Position numbers and translations under genes: made by a program. The notes beneath the pieces are model-generated. The model made no database searches and had not been told where the DNA came from. It worked only from the letters and a program-made list of their open reading frames with translations. Of a stretch of 64,000 bases of DNA, positions 27,566 through 36,233 are shown piece by piece; position 1 is the first letter of the stretch, and each line of letters begins with the position of its first letter. This DNA is from Firmicutes bacterium UBA4795 (lineage in GTDB: Bacteria > Bacillota > Desulfotomaculia > Desulfotomaculales > Nap2-2B). The stretch covers positions 1-64,000 of the forward strand of contig DHGP01000006.1 in NCBI GenBank assembly GCA_002402825.1, given 5' to 3'.

Positions 27566-28981
27566 TTAAATATCCGGTTTAATTTTTACTTTTAACTGCT
27601 CCCGCTTGACTAACCGGCCATTAAGCAGCCTTGAAGTTAGTCCCAGGATAATGGCTACCAGCAAGGTACCCGCAAAAGATACCGCGCCGTGGTAATGGTA
27701 CCAAAACAGTAAGTAAAGGTGAGAAATAATAATAGACATAACCATTAAAGGAAAGGCGACCTTTAGGTAGCTAATAAAGGAAATAAGAACCCCTCTTTTT
27801 TCAGCCATTCCAATAACAACCACGTTGGCCGACGCCCCTATGATCGTTCCATTGCCCCCCAGACAAGCTCCCAGGGATAAACTCCACCAAAGCAGGTTCA
27901 GGTTGCTTATATGACCCAACCTCCCCATGTCCTGGATAAGCGGAATCATCGTGGCTACAAAAGGAATATTGTCTACAAAGGCAGAGGCAACAGCCGAAAG
28001 CCATAAGATTAGGGTGGCGGTCGGAACCAGCGCTCCATTAGTTACGTCTAAGGAAAGTTTGGCTACTCTTTCAATTACCCCAACCTTATCCAGGGCTCCA
28101 ACTACAACAAATAAGCCCCCAAAAAAGAAAATAACCGGCCATTCTACCGCCTGAAAGGCCTGGCTAGGGTCATCTCTGGTAATTAGGAGCAGCAAACTGG
28201 CTCCACTTAAGGCAATTACTGAAGATTCCAGGTGCAGGTACTGGTGCAAGACAAATCCGGCCACCGTCAAGGCAATTACAATTAAACATTTCCTTAGTAA
28301 AAGATAATCTTTAATCTCATCCTTTTCGTTTAACTGCAAAATGCTTTCCTGTAATCTTGGACTGGTAAAAAGTTGCCGGCGGTAAATAACCCGTATAGCT
28401 AAAATGGTAAGAATAAAAATAACTATAATAATAGGGGTCAGGTTAAGAAAAAAATCCATAAAGCCCAGGCCGGTTCTGCTGCCGATCATGATGTTAGGCG
28501 GGTCTCCAATAAGCGTGGCGGTGCCGCCAATATTGGAAGAAATTATTTCCGCCACTAAAAAGGGAATGGGGCTAATTTCAAGCTGTTTTGCAATGGCAAA
28601 GGTTACAGGAACAATAAGCAGTACCGTAGTAACATTATCTAGAAAAGCAGAAGTTACTGTCGTAACCAGCGCTAAAGAACCAATAATTCTAAAAGGCTCA
28701 CCTTTCCCTAACCTGGCCGCTTTTATAGCCATATATTCAAAAAAGCCCGTTTGTCTGGTAACACCGACAATAATCATCATCCCGGTTAATAAACCGATGG
28801 TATTAAAATCAATAACCTGAACGGCTTGCTGTACACTTAAAACTTGGGTTAGGGCCAGTAAAGCAGCTCCAATCATGGCAGCTACGGCTCGGTGAATTTT
28901 CTCGGATATAATTACGGCGTAAGTAAGCAAAAAAATAGCGGTCGCCAGAATAACCTGAAAATGCTGCAAATGCTCCGCCAA
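27566..28981 (-). CDS. ArsB/NhaD-type ion transporter (SLC13-like permease)
   Basis: 471 residues, about eleven to twelve membrane spans in two repeats. The signature DNVTTVLLIVPVTFAIAKQL and the later FVDNIPFVATMIPLIQDM (paired D-N-x-T/P motifs) and SSNIGGTATLIGDPPNIMIG are characteristic of the ArsB/NhaD ion transporter superfamily. The substrate could be sodium/proton, arsenite or a di-acid; sequence does not settle it and no ars gene is adjacent. The gene lies between two family D palindromes. Confidence 0.85.
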   Translation of the reverse strand: MAEHLQHFQVILATAIFLLTYAVIISEKIHRAVAAMIGAALLALTQVLSVQQAVQVIDFNTIGLLTGMMIIVGVTRQTGFFEYMAIKAARLGKGEPFRIIGSLALVTTVTSAFLDNVTTVLLIVPVTFAIAKQLEISPIPFLVAEIISSNIGGTATLIGDPPNIMIGSRTGLGFMDFFLNLTPIIIVIFILTILAIRVIYRRQLFTSPRLQESILQLNEKDEIKDYLLLRKCLIVIALTVAGFVLHQYLHLESSVIALSGASLLLLITRDDPSQAFQAVEWPVIFFFGGLFVVVGALDKVGVIERVAKLSLDVTNGALVPTATLILWLSAVASAFVDNIPFVATMIPLIQDMGRLGHISNLNLLWWSLSLGACLGGNGTIIGASANVVVIGMAEKRGVLISFISYLKVAFPLMVMSIIISHLYLLFWYHYHGAVSFAGTLLVAIILGLTSRLLNGRLVKREQLKVKIKPDI

Positions 28982-28996
28982 ATAAATTCCTCCCTT

Positions 28997-29024
28997 GTAG
29001 GGGCGTTAAATTTAACGCTCCTAC
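28997..29024. repeat. palindromic repeat, family D, overlapping the nadE stop
   Basis: GTAGGGGCGTTAAATTTAAC followed by GCTCCTAC, one mismatch from the perfect palindrome. Its last bases hold the TAG stop of nadE (29021-29023), as at the MBL gene. Confidence 0.8.
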
Positions 29025-30691
29025 TGCTGTTGCCACGCAATTGGTATCCGCCGCCCCATGCCAAAGGCTTTGGTAGTTACTTTAAGGCCCAGGGCAGCCT
29101 GACGTCGTTTGTATTCCGCCCGGTCAATTTTTTGGATAATTTCCCGTACCAACGCCGCGTCATAGCCGGCCGCGATAATTTCTGCCGCCGGTTTATTCTC
29201 TTCGATATACAGATGCAAGATAGCATCTAAAATTTCATAAGGAGGTAAAAAATCCTGGTCGGTTTGGTCTGGCTTTAGTTCGGCGGAAGGAGGCTTAATC
29301 AACACTTGAGCGGGGATGATTTCCCGTTCCCGGTTAATGTACCTGGCTAAAACATAAACCATTGTTTTAGGTACATCAGAAATAACGGCCAACCCACCGC
29401 ACATATCTCCGTAAAGGGTACAGTACCCCACCGCCAGCTCTGATTTGTTTCCCGTGCTTAAGGTAAGGTAACCCTCCCGGTTAGAAATGAACATTAAAAT
29501 ATTACCGCGAATACGGGCCTGAATGTTTTCTTCGGCCAAATCAACCAAAGGCGCATTTTCTTTATTTAACGTGGTCAGATACCCATCAAAGATACTCTGA
29601 ATAGGTATTTCCCGGTACGCTATGCCCAGGTTTAAAGCCAACTGACGTGCATCAGCCAGGCTGCTCGGTGAAGAATATTTTGAGGGCATGGCCACCCCTA
29701 AAACATTTTCCTTGCCGCAGGCAGCAGCGGACAGGGCGGCAACAACAGATGAATCAATGCCCCCACTTAATCCCACTACTACCCGTTTAAAGCCGGTTTT
29801 ACGCAGGTAGTCTTTAATTCCCAGCACCAGAGCATGATAAAGGCAACCTATATCCTCCGGCGAAGGCGCGCGGTAAATTTTTTCTGGAAAAAGCTCCTCT
29901 TTTGTCCTTACCCAATCTTCCAGATATAGGGCATTATCCTGGTAGCTGAAGAAGAGCATATCTTCACCAAAGCTTCCTGCCCGGCCAATTGTTTCACCTT
30001 TAGAATCAACGGCCAAACTGGACCCGTCAAAAATAAGTTCATCATTGCCGCCCACCTGGTTAGCGTAAACAAAAATTTTGCGATACTTAACGGCCATTTT
30101 TTGCAGCATATCAGAGCGCAGGTCAATCTTGCCGTAATGGTAAGGGGAGGCAGAAATATTAATGATAAAATCTGCTCCTTGGGCAATTAATTCTTCCACG
30201 GGATCAACCGGGTAATTGCGCCTGTTCCAGTAATCCTTGTCGTTCCAAATGTCTTCGCAAACGGTCAAGCCGAGCTTTAATCCCTTAAATAAAACCGGCT
30301 TTCTTTTTAGAGCCGGTTTAAAATACCGGTTTTCTTCAAAGACATCATAATCCGGCAGCAACGTTTTATCCTGGCGTCCTAATAGCTTGCCTTCGTAGAA
30401 AAGTAAGGCCGCGTTGTAAAGATTCCCGGAATCAACTACCGGAGCACCAATTAGCACTCCCAGTTTTATGCTTTTAGGAGCAACATCTTTTTTTAAAGAT
30501 ATTTCTACCTGCTCTAAAAGATCCTGGCGCCACAAAAGATCGCGCGGCGGGTAACCAATTATCGTCAATTCAGGGAAGATAACCAAATCAGCCTTTAACC
30601 GGCCGGCAAAATCTATGGCCCGTAAAATCTTAGCCGTATTATACTTAATGTTAGCAATTATAGGGTTAATTTGGACAAGGGCAATTCTCAT
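29021..30691 (-). CDS. nadE: NAD+ synthase, glutamine-hydrolysing
   Basis: 556 residues, a two-domain enzyme. The N-terminal nitrilase-type glutaminase (about 1-270) carries the catalytic Glu (FPELTIIGYPP), Lys (QDKTLLPDY) and Cys (GLTVCEDIW). The C-terminal synthetase has the PP-loop VVVGLSGGIDSSVVAAL and TGNKSELAVGYCTLYGD. It converts nicotinate adenine dinucleotide to NAD+ using glutamine as the nitrogen source. It follows coaX by 12 nt in a cofactor operon whose other members include nadC and nadB. Confidence 0.97.
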   Translation of the reverse strand: MRIALVQINPIIANIKYNTAKILRAIDFAGRLKADLVIFPELTIIGYPPRDLLWRQDLLEQVEISLKKDVAPKSIKLGVLIGAPVVDSGNLYNAALLFYEGKLLGRQDKTLLPDYDVFEENRYFKPALKRKPVLFKGLKLGLTVCEDIWNDKDYWNRRNYPVDPVEELIAQGADFIINISASPYHYGKIDLRSDMLQKMAVKYRKIFVYANQVGGNDELIFDGSSLAVDSKGETIGRAGSFGEDMLFFSYQDNALYLEDWVRTKEELFPEKIYRAPSPEDIGCLYHALVLGIKDYLRKTGFKRVVVGLSGGIDSSVVAALSAAACGKENVLGVAMPSKYSSPSSLADARQLALNLGIAYREIPIQSIFDGYLTTLNKENAPLVDLAEENIQARIRGNILMFISNREGYLTLSTGNKSELAVGYCTLYGDMCGGLAVISDVPKTMVYVLARYINREREIIPAQVLIKPPSAELKPDQTDQDFLPPYEILDAILHLYIEENKPAAEIIAAGYDAALVREIIQKIDRAEYKRRQAALGLKVTTKAFGMGRRIPIAWQQQ

Positions 30692-30703
30692 CTTAACCTC
30701 ACT

Positions 30704-31480
30704 TTAAGATTTGTCGCTGCTGTTACGCTCGTAAATAATTTGTAATCCTTTTAAGGTAAGCAGAGGATCAACCTCATTAATCGTGCTTGACTCGACGGCC
30801 ATTAGCTCAGCTAACCCTCCCGTAGCCAGGACAAAGGGGTTTTCCCCTAATTCTTTTTTTATCCGGCGAACAATTTCATCAACCTGACCTACAAAACCGT
30901 ATAGAATGCCTGATTGCATACTGTTAACCGTATTTTTGCCGATTACAGAGGGAGGTTTTACCAATTCAACGCGGGGAAGTTTGGCCGCGCGGGTAAATAA
31001 GGCTTCGGTTGAAATATTAATCCCTGGAGCAATAGCCCCTCCTAAATATTCCCCGGACGCGGAAATAACGCAAAAAGTTGTGGCGGTACCAAAATCTACA
31101 ATAATAAGCGGGCCACCGTATAAAGTATAGCCGGCTACGGCATTAACAATACGGTCAGCCCCAATTTCACGCGGATTTTCATATTTTATAGGCATGCCCG
31201 TTTTTATGCCGGGCCCAACAATCAAAGGACTTAAATTAAAGTAATTCTTTGCCATTTGTTCTAAAGCCAGCATAAGAGGAGGAACGACCGAGGAAACAAT
31301 TAAGGCTTTAATATCTTGAAAAGAGATACCAGCGTGACCAAAAAGATTCATCAGCAACATTCCATACTCATCAGCCGTACGGTAAGGGAAAGTAGACAGA
31401 CGCCAGTGTTTCAGCAGTTCTTTATTCTGATACACTCCTAAGACAATATTAGTGTTGCCCACATCAAACCCTAAGAGCAT
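30704..31480 (-). CDS. coaX: type III pantothenate kinase
   Basis: 258 residues. The ASKHA-fold motifs are [17 protein letters not shown] (phosphate loop 1), [36 protein letters not shown] (catalytic Asp region) and [25 protein letters not shown]. It performs the first step of CoA synthesis and, for this type, is typically insensitive to CoA feedback and to acyl-pantothenamides. Lies between birA and nadE; the substrate would come from the panBCD genes 5 kb upstream. Confidence 0.96.
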   Translation of the reverse strand: MLLGFDVGNTNIVLGVYQNKELLKHWRLSTFPYRTADEYGMLLMNLFGHAGISFQDIKALIVSSVVPPLMLALEQMAKNYFNLSPLIVGPGIKTGMPIKYENPREIGADRIVNAVAGYTLYGGPLIIVDFGTATTFCVISASGEYLGGAIAPGINISTEALFTRAAKLPRVELVKPPSVIGKNTVNSMQSGILYGFVGQVDEIVRRIKKELGENPFVLATGGLAELMAVESSTINEVDPLLTLKGLQIIYERNSSDKS

Positions 31481-31485
31481 ATATT

Positions 31486-32463
31486 TTAAGTCACCCCTCG
31501 CAAAGAAATTTCTCCCGCGATAAAACGACGTATCTCACCAGTGGATAAGCGCAATAATAAAGCCCCACTTAAATCTACATCTTCTACCCAACCTACCCAG
31601 CTTTCTTTTAAGCTGCTTAAACGCACTAAACCAGGCAGGTGAACACATAACTTTTTCCATTGGTGCAAAATGGGAGTAAATCCCTCTTCCAACCAAACAA
31701 GATATAACTTTTCTAATTCCTTTAAAGTCGCCTGCAAAAGACGTAACCGGTTTACAGACCGGCCACTTTCAATTTTTAGAGAAGTGGCTACTTCTTTTAA
31801 GAAGGGAGGGAAGTCTCCCGCTTCAATATTTACATTAAGGCCTATCCCTAAGACCAGATACCTTACCCGCTCCATCTCTGCCCCCATTTCCGTAAGAATA
31901 CCACACACCTTTCGCCCTTTAAGGTATATATCGTTAGGCCACTTAATACCAGCCTTGATCCCAACTACCTCCATGATTGCCTGGGCTATAGCTACTGAAA
32001 CTAACAGGGTTATTGGCGGTACCTCAACCGGATTAATTTTTGGGTAAAGGATAACCGAACACCATATTCCTTTACCGTAAGGAGAAAACCAACCCCTCGA
32101 CAGGCGGCCGCGGCCTGCGCTTTGCGCCTCGGCAATCACCAGACTGCCATCGGCAACCCCTTGTATGGCTAAGTCTTTGGCTATTTGATTTGTTGAATTC
32201 GCCTCTTTAAAATAATAAACCGTGCGACCCAAAAAATTAGTCGTCAGGTTATAGGTAACTTCTTCCGGGTATAAAAAATCAGGAACACTCACCAGGCGGT
32301 AACCGACGTTAGGCTGGGCCATTATTTCATACCCATCTTTACGTAGCGCCTGGATATGTTTCCATATTGAGGTTCGGGAAACACCCAGAGCTTTACATAT
32401 ACTTTCTCCTGAAATAGCCTGCGGATAACCATTTTTCAATAGATATAAAATTTGTTTTTTCAT
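31486..32463 (-). CDS. birA: biotin-[acetyl-CoA-carboxylase] ligase / biotin repressor
   Basis: 325 residues. An N-terminal winged helix (about 1-65, [31 protein letters not shown]) precedes the ligase domain with [23 protein letters not shown] (biotinyl-AMP loop), [22 protein letters not shown] and a C-terminal SH3-like domain. It attaches biotin to carrier lysines and may repress biotin genes. A likely client is the EAMKMEN carrier at 45.7-46.0 kb. Co-oriented with coaX and the Nudix gene, 5-8 nt gaps. Confidence 0.96.
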   Translation of the reverse strand: MKKQILYLLKNGYPQAISGESICKALGVSRTSIWKHIQALRKDGYEIMAQPNVGYRLVSVPDFLYPEEVTYNLTTNFLGRTVYYFKEANSTNQIAKDLAIQGVADGSLVIAEAQSAGRGRLSRGWFSPYGKGIWCSVILYPKINPVEVPPITLLVSVAIAQAIMEVVGIKAGIKWPNDIYLKGRKVCGILTEMGAEMERVRYLVLGIGLNVNIEAGDFPPFLKEVATSLKIESGRSVNRLRLLQATLKELEKLYLVWLEEGFTPILHQWKKLCVHLPGLVRLSSLKESWVGWVEDVDLSGALLLRLSTGEIRRFIAGEISLRGVT

Positions 32464-32470
32464 TTTTCCT

Positions 32471-33079
32471 CTAAAAACGGTGGATTAAAGCTTTAGCCAA
32501 CATATCCAGGACAACCTTATCCGTAGGAAAGGCAAGCGGTGGCGGGTCAGTTAGATTATAGTAAGCCAGTTGATCTAGATCGTCTCCTGCCTGTAATTCT
32601 CCCCCCGTTACTTCAGCCATAAACCATATTCCTACGGTATGCAGTTCAGGATTGTGAAAATTAGACTGTACCGTAAAAACCCCTTTTAAAACAATGTCTA
32701 AGTTGGTTTCCTCTTTAAATTCCCGAATCACCGCCTGGTAAACATCTTCATCATATTCTACATAACCACAAGGAATACACCAAAGCCCCTTATTTAAGGC
32801 CGTCGGTCGTTCGTCGTCGGCCGTCGGTATGGTTAAAGAATTAGTTTGTTTTTTTCTCCTGACGTCTGACGCCTGAGGACTAACGTCCACTAATGTGGCA
32901 CAGCGCCTTCCCAGCAATATTTGCTTATCTTCGTTTAAAACAATAGCGGCTACTCCTACCGCAGGGTTTTCATAAAAAACATAACTGCACTTAAGACAAA
33001 CTAAACGGGGGCGCTCCCGGTATTGCTTATATTTTAAATTTCCCCCACACTTAGGGCAATAAAAAAAACGCTGCTTCAC
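32471..33079 (-). CDS. Nudix hydrolase with zinc ribbon, interrupted in frame by a repeat-encoded segment
   Basis: 202 residues from the GTG at 33077-33079, which overlaps the nadC stop (GTGA). An N-terminal zinc ribbon (FYCPKCGGN ... LVCLKCSYVFYEN) precedes the Nudix domain, whose box GYVEYDEDVYQAVIREFKEET matches Gx5Ex7REUxEE. Between LLGRR and KGLWCIPCGYVE there are about 35 extra residues (around 61-95, with VDVSPQASDVRRKKQTNSL) encoded by a family A repeat; relatives I know have only a few residues there. The reading frame stays open. Family members hydrolyse NDP-linked compounds such as NADH; the position within NAD genes suggests a nicotinamide-nucleotide substrate. Confidence 0.9.
   Translation of the reverse strand: MKQRFFYCPKCGGNLKYKQYRERPRLVCLKCSYVFYENPAVGVAAIVLNEDKQILLGRRCATLVDVSPQASDVRRKKQTNSLTIPTADDERPTALNKGLWCIPCGYVEYDEDVYQAVIREFKEETNLDIVLKGVFTVQSNFHNPELHTVGIWFMAEVTGGELQAGDDLDQLAYYNLTDPPPLAFPTDKVVLDMLAKALIHRF
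32798..32889. repeat. ~92-bp family A repeat in frame inside the Nudix gene
   Basis: Plus-strand GTCGGTCGTTCGTCGTCGG near one end and CTCCTGACGTCTGACGCCTG toward the other form imperfect inverted arms around a T-rich centre. In reverse orientation it aligns with the rnpB element: CAG...CGTCAGACGTCAGGAGAAAAAAAC here versus ACGTCAGTCGTCAGGAAAAAATAAC there. Boundaries are approximate. Confidence 0.75.
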
Positions 33080-33927
33080 TTTTGTCTTTTCACTTCCAAG
33101 CATAAGTTCATGTCCAAGGCTCTGGCTGAGTGCGTAATTGCCCCAATCGAAATAAAGTCAACCCCTGATTTTGCCACCTCTAAAATATTTGCCTCATTAA
33201 TTCTCCCTGAAGCTTCTGTACGGGCCCGTCCGTTAATTACCTTTACGGCCTGACGCATAACTTCCGGGGTCATATTATCCAGCATAATAATATCTACCTC
33301 AGCCGCCAATGCTTCCTCCACCCCCGCTAAATCCTCCACTTCTACCTCAATCTTTATCAACGGAGATATGCTTCTACGCGCCTTTTGGACGGCACGCGCA
33401 ATACCTCCAGCAATTTTAAGGTGGTTGTTTTTAATCAGTATTCCGTCAAATAAACCAAAACGGTGGTTATATCCCCCGCCCACGCGCACGGCGTATTTTT
33501 CTAAAACCCGCAGTCCCGGGGTTGTTTTACGGGTATCAATAATATTTACCGGAAAATCTTTAATTATTTCTTTAAGGGTGGCTGTATAGGTGGCAATGCC
33601 CGACAGACGCTGCAAAAAGTTTAAGGCCAGGCGCTCCCCGCTCAATATAGACTGCAACCTGCCTTCTACCACCGCCAATATTTGCGCCTCAATGACCCAA
33701 CTTCCCTCACGAACTTGGGGGGTAAATAATATTTCTTGGTCCAGACGCTGAAAAACGGCAGCCGCCACGGGTAATCCCGCTATTATGCCCTTTTCTTTAG
33801 TCCGAATATAGCCCCATCCAGTTAAGTCAGCGTCAACTACGCTTAAAGTAGTTATATCTCCAGAGCCAATATCCTCATTCAAGGCACGGTCAACTATTTT
33901 TGTTAAAAGATTGTAACTTAAAGTCAC
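33076..33927 (-). CDS. nadC: nicotinate-nucleotide pyrophosphorylase (carboxylating)
   Basis: 283 residues from the GTG at 33925-33927, 9 nt after GAGGTG. It converts quinolinate and PRPP to nicotinate mononucleotide, CO2 and PPi. Motifs: ALNEDIGSGDITT, ALNFLQRLSGIATYT, DTRKTTPGLRVLEKYAVRVGGGYNHRFGLFDGILIKNNH (substrate-binding Arg/His/Lys cluster), VDIIMLDNM and EASGRINEANI. Follows nadB; the nadA gene usually found with them is absent from the window. Confidence 0.97.
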   Translation of the reverse strand: MTLSYNLLTKIVDRALNEDIGSGDITTLSVVDADLTGWGYIRTKEKGIIAGLPVAAAVFQRLDQEILFTPQVREGSWVIEAQILAVVEGRLQSILSGERLALNFLQRLSGIATYTATLKEIIKDFPVNIIDTRKTTPGLRVLEKYAVRVGGGYNHRFGLFDGILIKNNHLKIAGGIARAVQKARRSISPLIKIEVEVEDLAGVEEALAAEVDIIMLDNMTPEVMRQAVKVINGRARTEASGRINEANILEVAKSGVDFISIGAITHSARALDMNLCLEVKRQK

Positions 33928-33965
33928 TTTTAAACTCACCTCAAAAAAGTTAAAGTTAACAGTAG

Positions 33966-34026
33966 GTTAACCAGTGGCACAGGCCCGTAGGGTAGGCATC
34001 CTGCCTGCCCGAAGCCTGTGGTTAAC
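33966..34026. repeat. composite palindromic repeat between nadC and nadB
   Basis: Inverted arms GTTAACCA...CACAGGC and GCCTGTGGTTAAC enclose a central GTAGGCATCCTGCCTGCC hairpin. It runs into GTTAACGCCCCTA, a half of the family D palindrome, which holds the nadB TAG stop (34031-34033). It appears to combine pieces of the family D and 21-bp hairpin repeats. Confidence 0.6.
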
Positions 34027-34030
34027 GCCC

Positions 34031-35614
34031 CTATAAACGTAAAATTATATGCTTAACCCACCTCTCGCTTACGGCAGGATAATCTTCCCGGTAATGTGCC
34101 CCCCGGCTTTCAGTCCTCATTAAAGCTGCCTCACAAATCAGCTGACCAACCAGTAACATATTACGTAGTTCCATTTCGGCAATATTTTTTGCCTCACTCA
34201 AGAACAAATCAGCCTGGTTTTCAAAAAAGTTTAAAGCCTCTGTTAGTCCTTGGCGTGAGCGGACAGGACCAGCGTATTTATTCATTACCGCTTGTAATTC
34301 CCGTCTTAAACTATTTATTTTTGTTTCCTTGGGCGGTTTTAAATTATTATAAACGAATTCAACTGACGAAGGAACGTAACTGGTTAAAAAACGCATACTT
34401 TGTTTTACAATCCGAAAACCAAAAACTAGACCATCTAATAAAGAATTGCTGGCCAGGCGATTAGCCCCGTGGACACCATGACAAGATACCTCCCCGCAGG
34501 CGTAAAGCCCTTTGATGTTGGTTTCACCGTGCAGGTTGGTTTTTACCCCTCCCATCATGTAATGAGCCGCCGGAGCAACCGGGATAAGGTTTTTAGTAAT
34601 ATCCAAACCATAAGTAGCACAAGTACGGGTGATATTGGGAAAACGTTGTTGGATCACCTCACTCGTCAGGGGAGAAAGGTCTAAAAAAACGTTTTTTGAA
34701 TTTGTCCGGACCATTTCTTTAAGCATACTCTGGACTACTATGTCACGGGGGGCTAACTCAGCCAACTGGTGGTAACGGGGCATAAACTGCTCGCCGTAAC
34801 AATTCCGCAGCCGGGCACCTTCGCCACGTACGGCTTCAGAAATTAAAAAAGAAGGCGCCCCGGGTAAACAAAGCACGGTAGGATGAAACTGGATAAATTC
34901 CAGGTCCATAACCTCCGCCCCGGCCCGGTAAGCCATGGCAATACCATCACCTGTAGCTATTTCAGGATTAGTATTATGTTCATATATCTGGCCCGTACCA
35001 CCGGTAGCCAAAACAACCACCCGGCCATAAAATACCTTAAAACGCTGGTTAATATTATCACAGGCTAAAACCCCGTAACAAACATCGTCGGCTACCAGTA
35101 AATCTACTACAAAATAGTTTTCTTGTACTTTAAGGTTAGGAATTTTATTTGCTTGGTGGACAAGAGCACGTTGAATTTCTGCTCCTGTAGCGTCACCAGA
35201 AGCGTGTAAAATGCGGCGCTGGCTGTGCGCTCCTTCCCGGGTTAACGCCAACTCCCCTTCGTAGTAGTCAAACTGGGCCCCCCACTCAATCAATTCTTTA
35301 ACGCGGTTTACTCCTTCATTAACCAGTATTTCTACAGCTTTAGGGTCGCATAATCCTGCCCCGGCAAAGATAGTATCTTTAAAGTGCAGTTCCGGTGAAT
35401 CTGAATGACCTAAAGCAACCGCTATTCCTCCCTGGGCCTTGTCGGTGCTGGTATCTTCCAGGGTATGCTTAGTAAGGACCAAAACCTGCCCTCCCTCCCG
35501 GGCCACCTTGCAAGCCGTATATAACCCGGCAATACCCCCGCCAATAATAACATATTCGTAAGTTTCAGCTGGTAACTGCCGGGTATCAAAATTTACTAAA
35601 TAAGAGCTAAACAA
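34031..35614 (-). CDS. nadB: L-aspartate oxidase
   Basis: 527 residues from the TTG at 35612-35614, 8 nt after GGAGG; the longer in-frame start overlaps the ribosome site. FAD-binding GGGIAGLYTACKVA is near the N-terminus, followed by DKAQGGIAVALG, the catalytic-domain segments EFIQFHPTVL, EAVRGEGARLRN and GGVKTNLHGETNIKGLYACGEVSCHGVHGANRLASNSLL, and a C-terminal helical domain. It oxidises aspartate to iminoaspartate for quinolinate synthesis. Downstream partner nadC is present; nadA must lie elsewhere. Confidence 0.97.
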   Translation of the reverse strand: MFSSYLVNFDTRQLPAETYEYVIIGGGIAGLYTACKVAREGGQVLVLTKHTLEDTSTDKAQGGIAVALGHSDSPELHFKDTIFAGAGLCDPKAVEILVNEGVNRVKELIEWGAQFDYYEGELALTREGAHSQRRILHASGDATGAEIQRALVHQANKIPNLKVQENYFVVDLLVADDVCYGVLACDNINQRFKVFYGRVVVLATGGTGQIYEHNTNPEIATGDGIAMAYRAGAEVMDLEFIQFHPTVLCLPGAPSFLISEAVRGEGARLRNCYGEQFMPRYHQLAELAPRDIVVQSMLKEMVRTNSKNVFLDLSPLTSEVIQQRFPNITRTCATYGLDITKNLIPVAPAAHYMMGGVKTNLHGETNIKGLYACGEVSCHGVHGANRLASNSLLDGLVFGFRIVKQSMRFLTSYVPSSVEFVYNNLKPPKETKINSLRRELQAVMNKYAGPVRSRQGLTEALNFFENQADLFLSEAKNIAEMELRNMLLVGQLICEAALMRTESRGAHYREDYPAVSERWVKHIILRL

Positions 35615-35631
35615 ACGTACTTCCTCCTTTT

Positions 35632-35659
35632 GTAGAGGCATTAAATTTAACGACCCTAC
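35632..35659. repeat. palindromic repeat, family D (degenerate)
   Basis: GTAGAGGCATTAAATTTAAC followed by GACCCTAC. It overlaps the ribosome-site side of nadB and sits 3 bp from the MITE-like element at 35662. Confidence 0.7.
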
Positions 35660-35661
35660 GG

Positions 35662-35854
35662 GTGAGACAAGGGGACGGTAAACTGGGTGAAAAGTTAATT
35701 ATTTGAGTATTAATTTTTGCAAAGTGGGGAAAAAATCTCATATCATGCTATATTTTTATATCCTTATCCCCAAATTGCCTTAAAATAAGGGTAAAGTGAG
35801 AGAAGATAATTTACAAAATTAGTTTTCACAAAGTTTGCCGTCCCCTTGTCTCAC
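35662..35854. mobile_element. 193-bp MITE-like element with long terminal inverted repeats
   Basis: The left end GTGAGACAAGGGGACGGTAA and the right end (reversed) GTGAGACAAGGGGACGGCAA match, and the match continues through about 38 bp (TGAAAAGTTAATT versus TGAAAACTAATT) with a few differences. The interior is AT-rich and encodes nothing. The GAGACAAGGGGACGG core is a type I have met repeatedly in Firmicute genomes, sometimes linked to REP-associated transposases; none is in this window. It separates panD from nadB. Confidence 0.8.
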
Positions 35855-35858
35855 TTGT

Positions 35859-36221
35859 TTATGACCGGTATATTTCCGTAATTTGATTTTGTTCGTTTAC
35901 CATTACGACGGTAGGCTTAATAATTTGCGCTTCTTCCAAGGTTGCCAGGACATAAGAAATAATAATTATAATATCGCCAGGCTGCACCAGCCTGGCGGCC
36001 GCACCATTTAAACAAACAACTCCTGAATTTGGTGGACCGGTTATTACGTATGTTTCAAAGCGCGCGCCGTTATTAATGTTGACTATCTGTACTTTCTCGT
36101 GAGGCAAAATGCTGCTTGCTTCAAGCAAAGCCTGATCAATAGTAATACTGCCGGTGTAGTTTAAGTTTGCGCTTGTTACCGTAGCCCGGTGAATTTTAGA
36201 TTTTAACATGGTTAAAAACAA
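35859..36221 (-). CDS. panD: aspartate 1-decarboxylase proenzyme
   Basis: 120 residues from a TTG (GAGGTG upstream). [31 protein letters not shown] contains the G-S self-cleavage site (around Gly24-Ser25) that generates the pyruvoyl group, and [19 protein letters not shown] the conserved C-terminal part. It makes beta-alanine from aspartate for pantothenate. Third gene of panB-panC-panD, 12 nt after panC. Confidence 0.96.
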   Translation of the reverse strand: MFLTMLKSKIHRATVTSANLNYTGSITIDQALLEASSILPHEKVQIVNINNGARFETYVITGPPNSGVVCLNGAAARLVQPGDIIIIISYVLATLEEAQIIKPTVVMVNEQNQITEIYRS

Positions 36222-36233
36222 TTAAATCACCTC

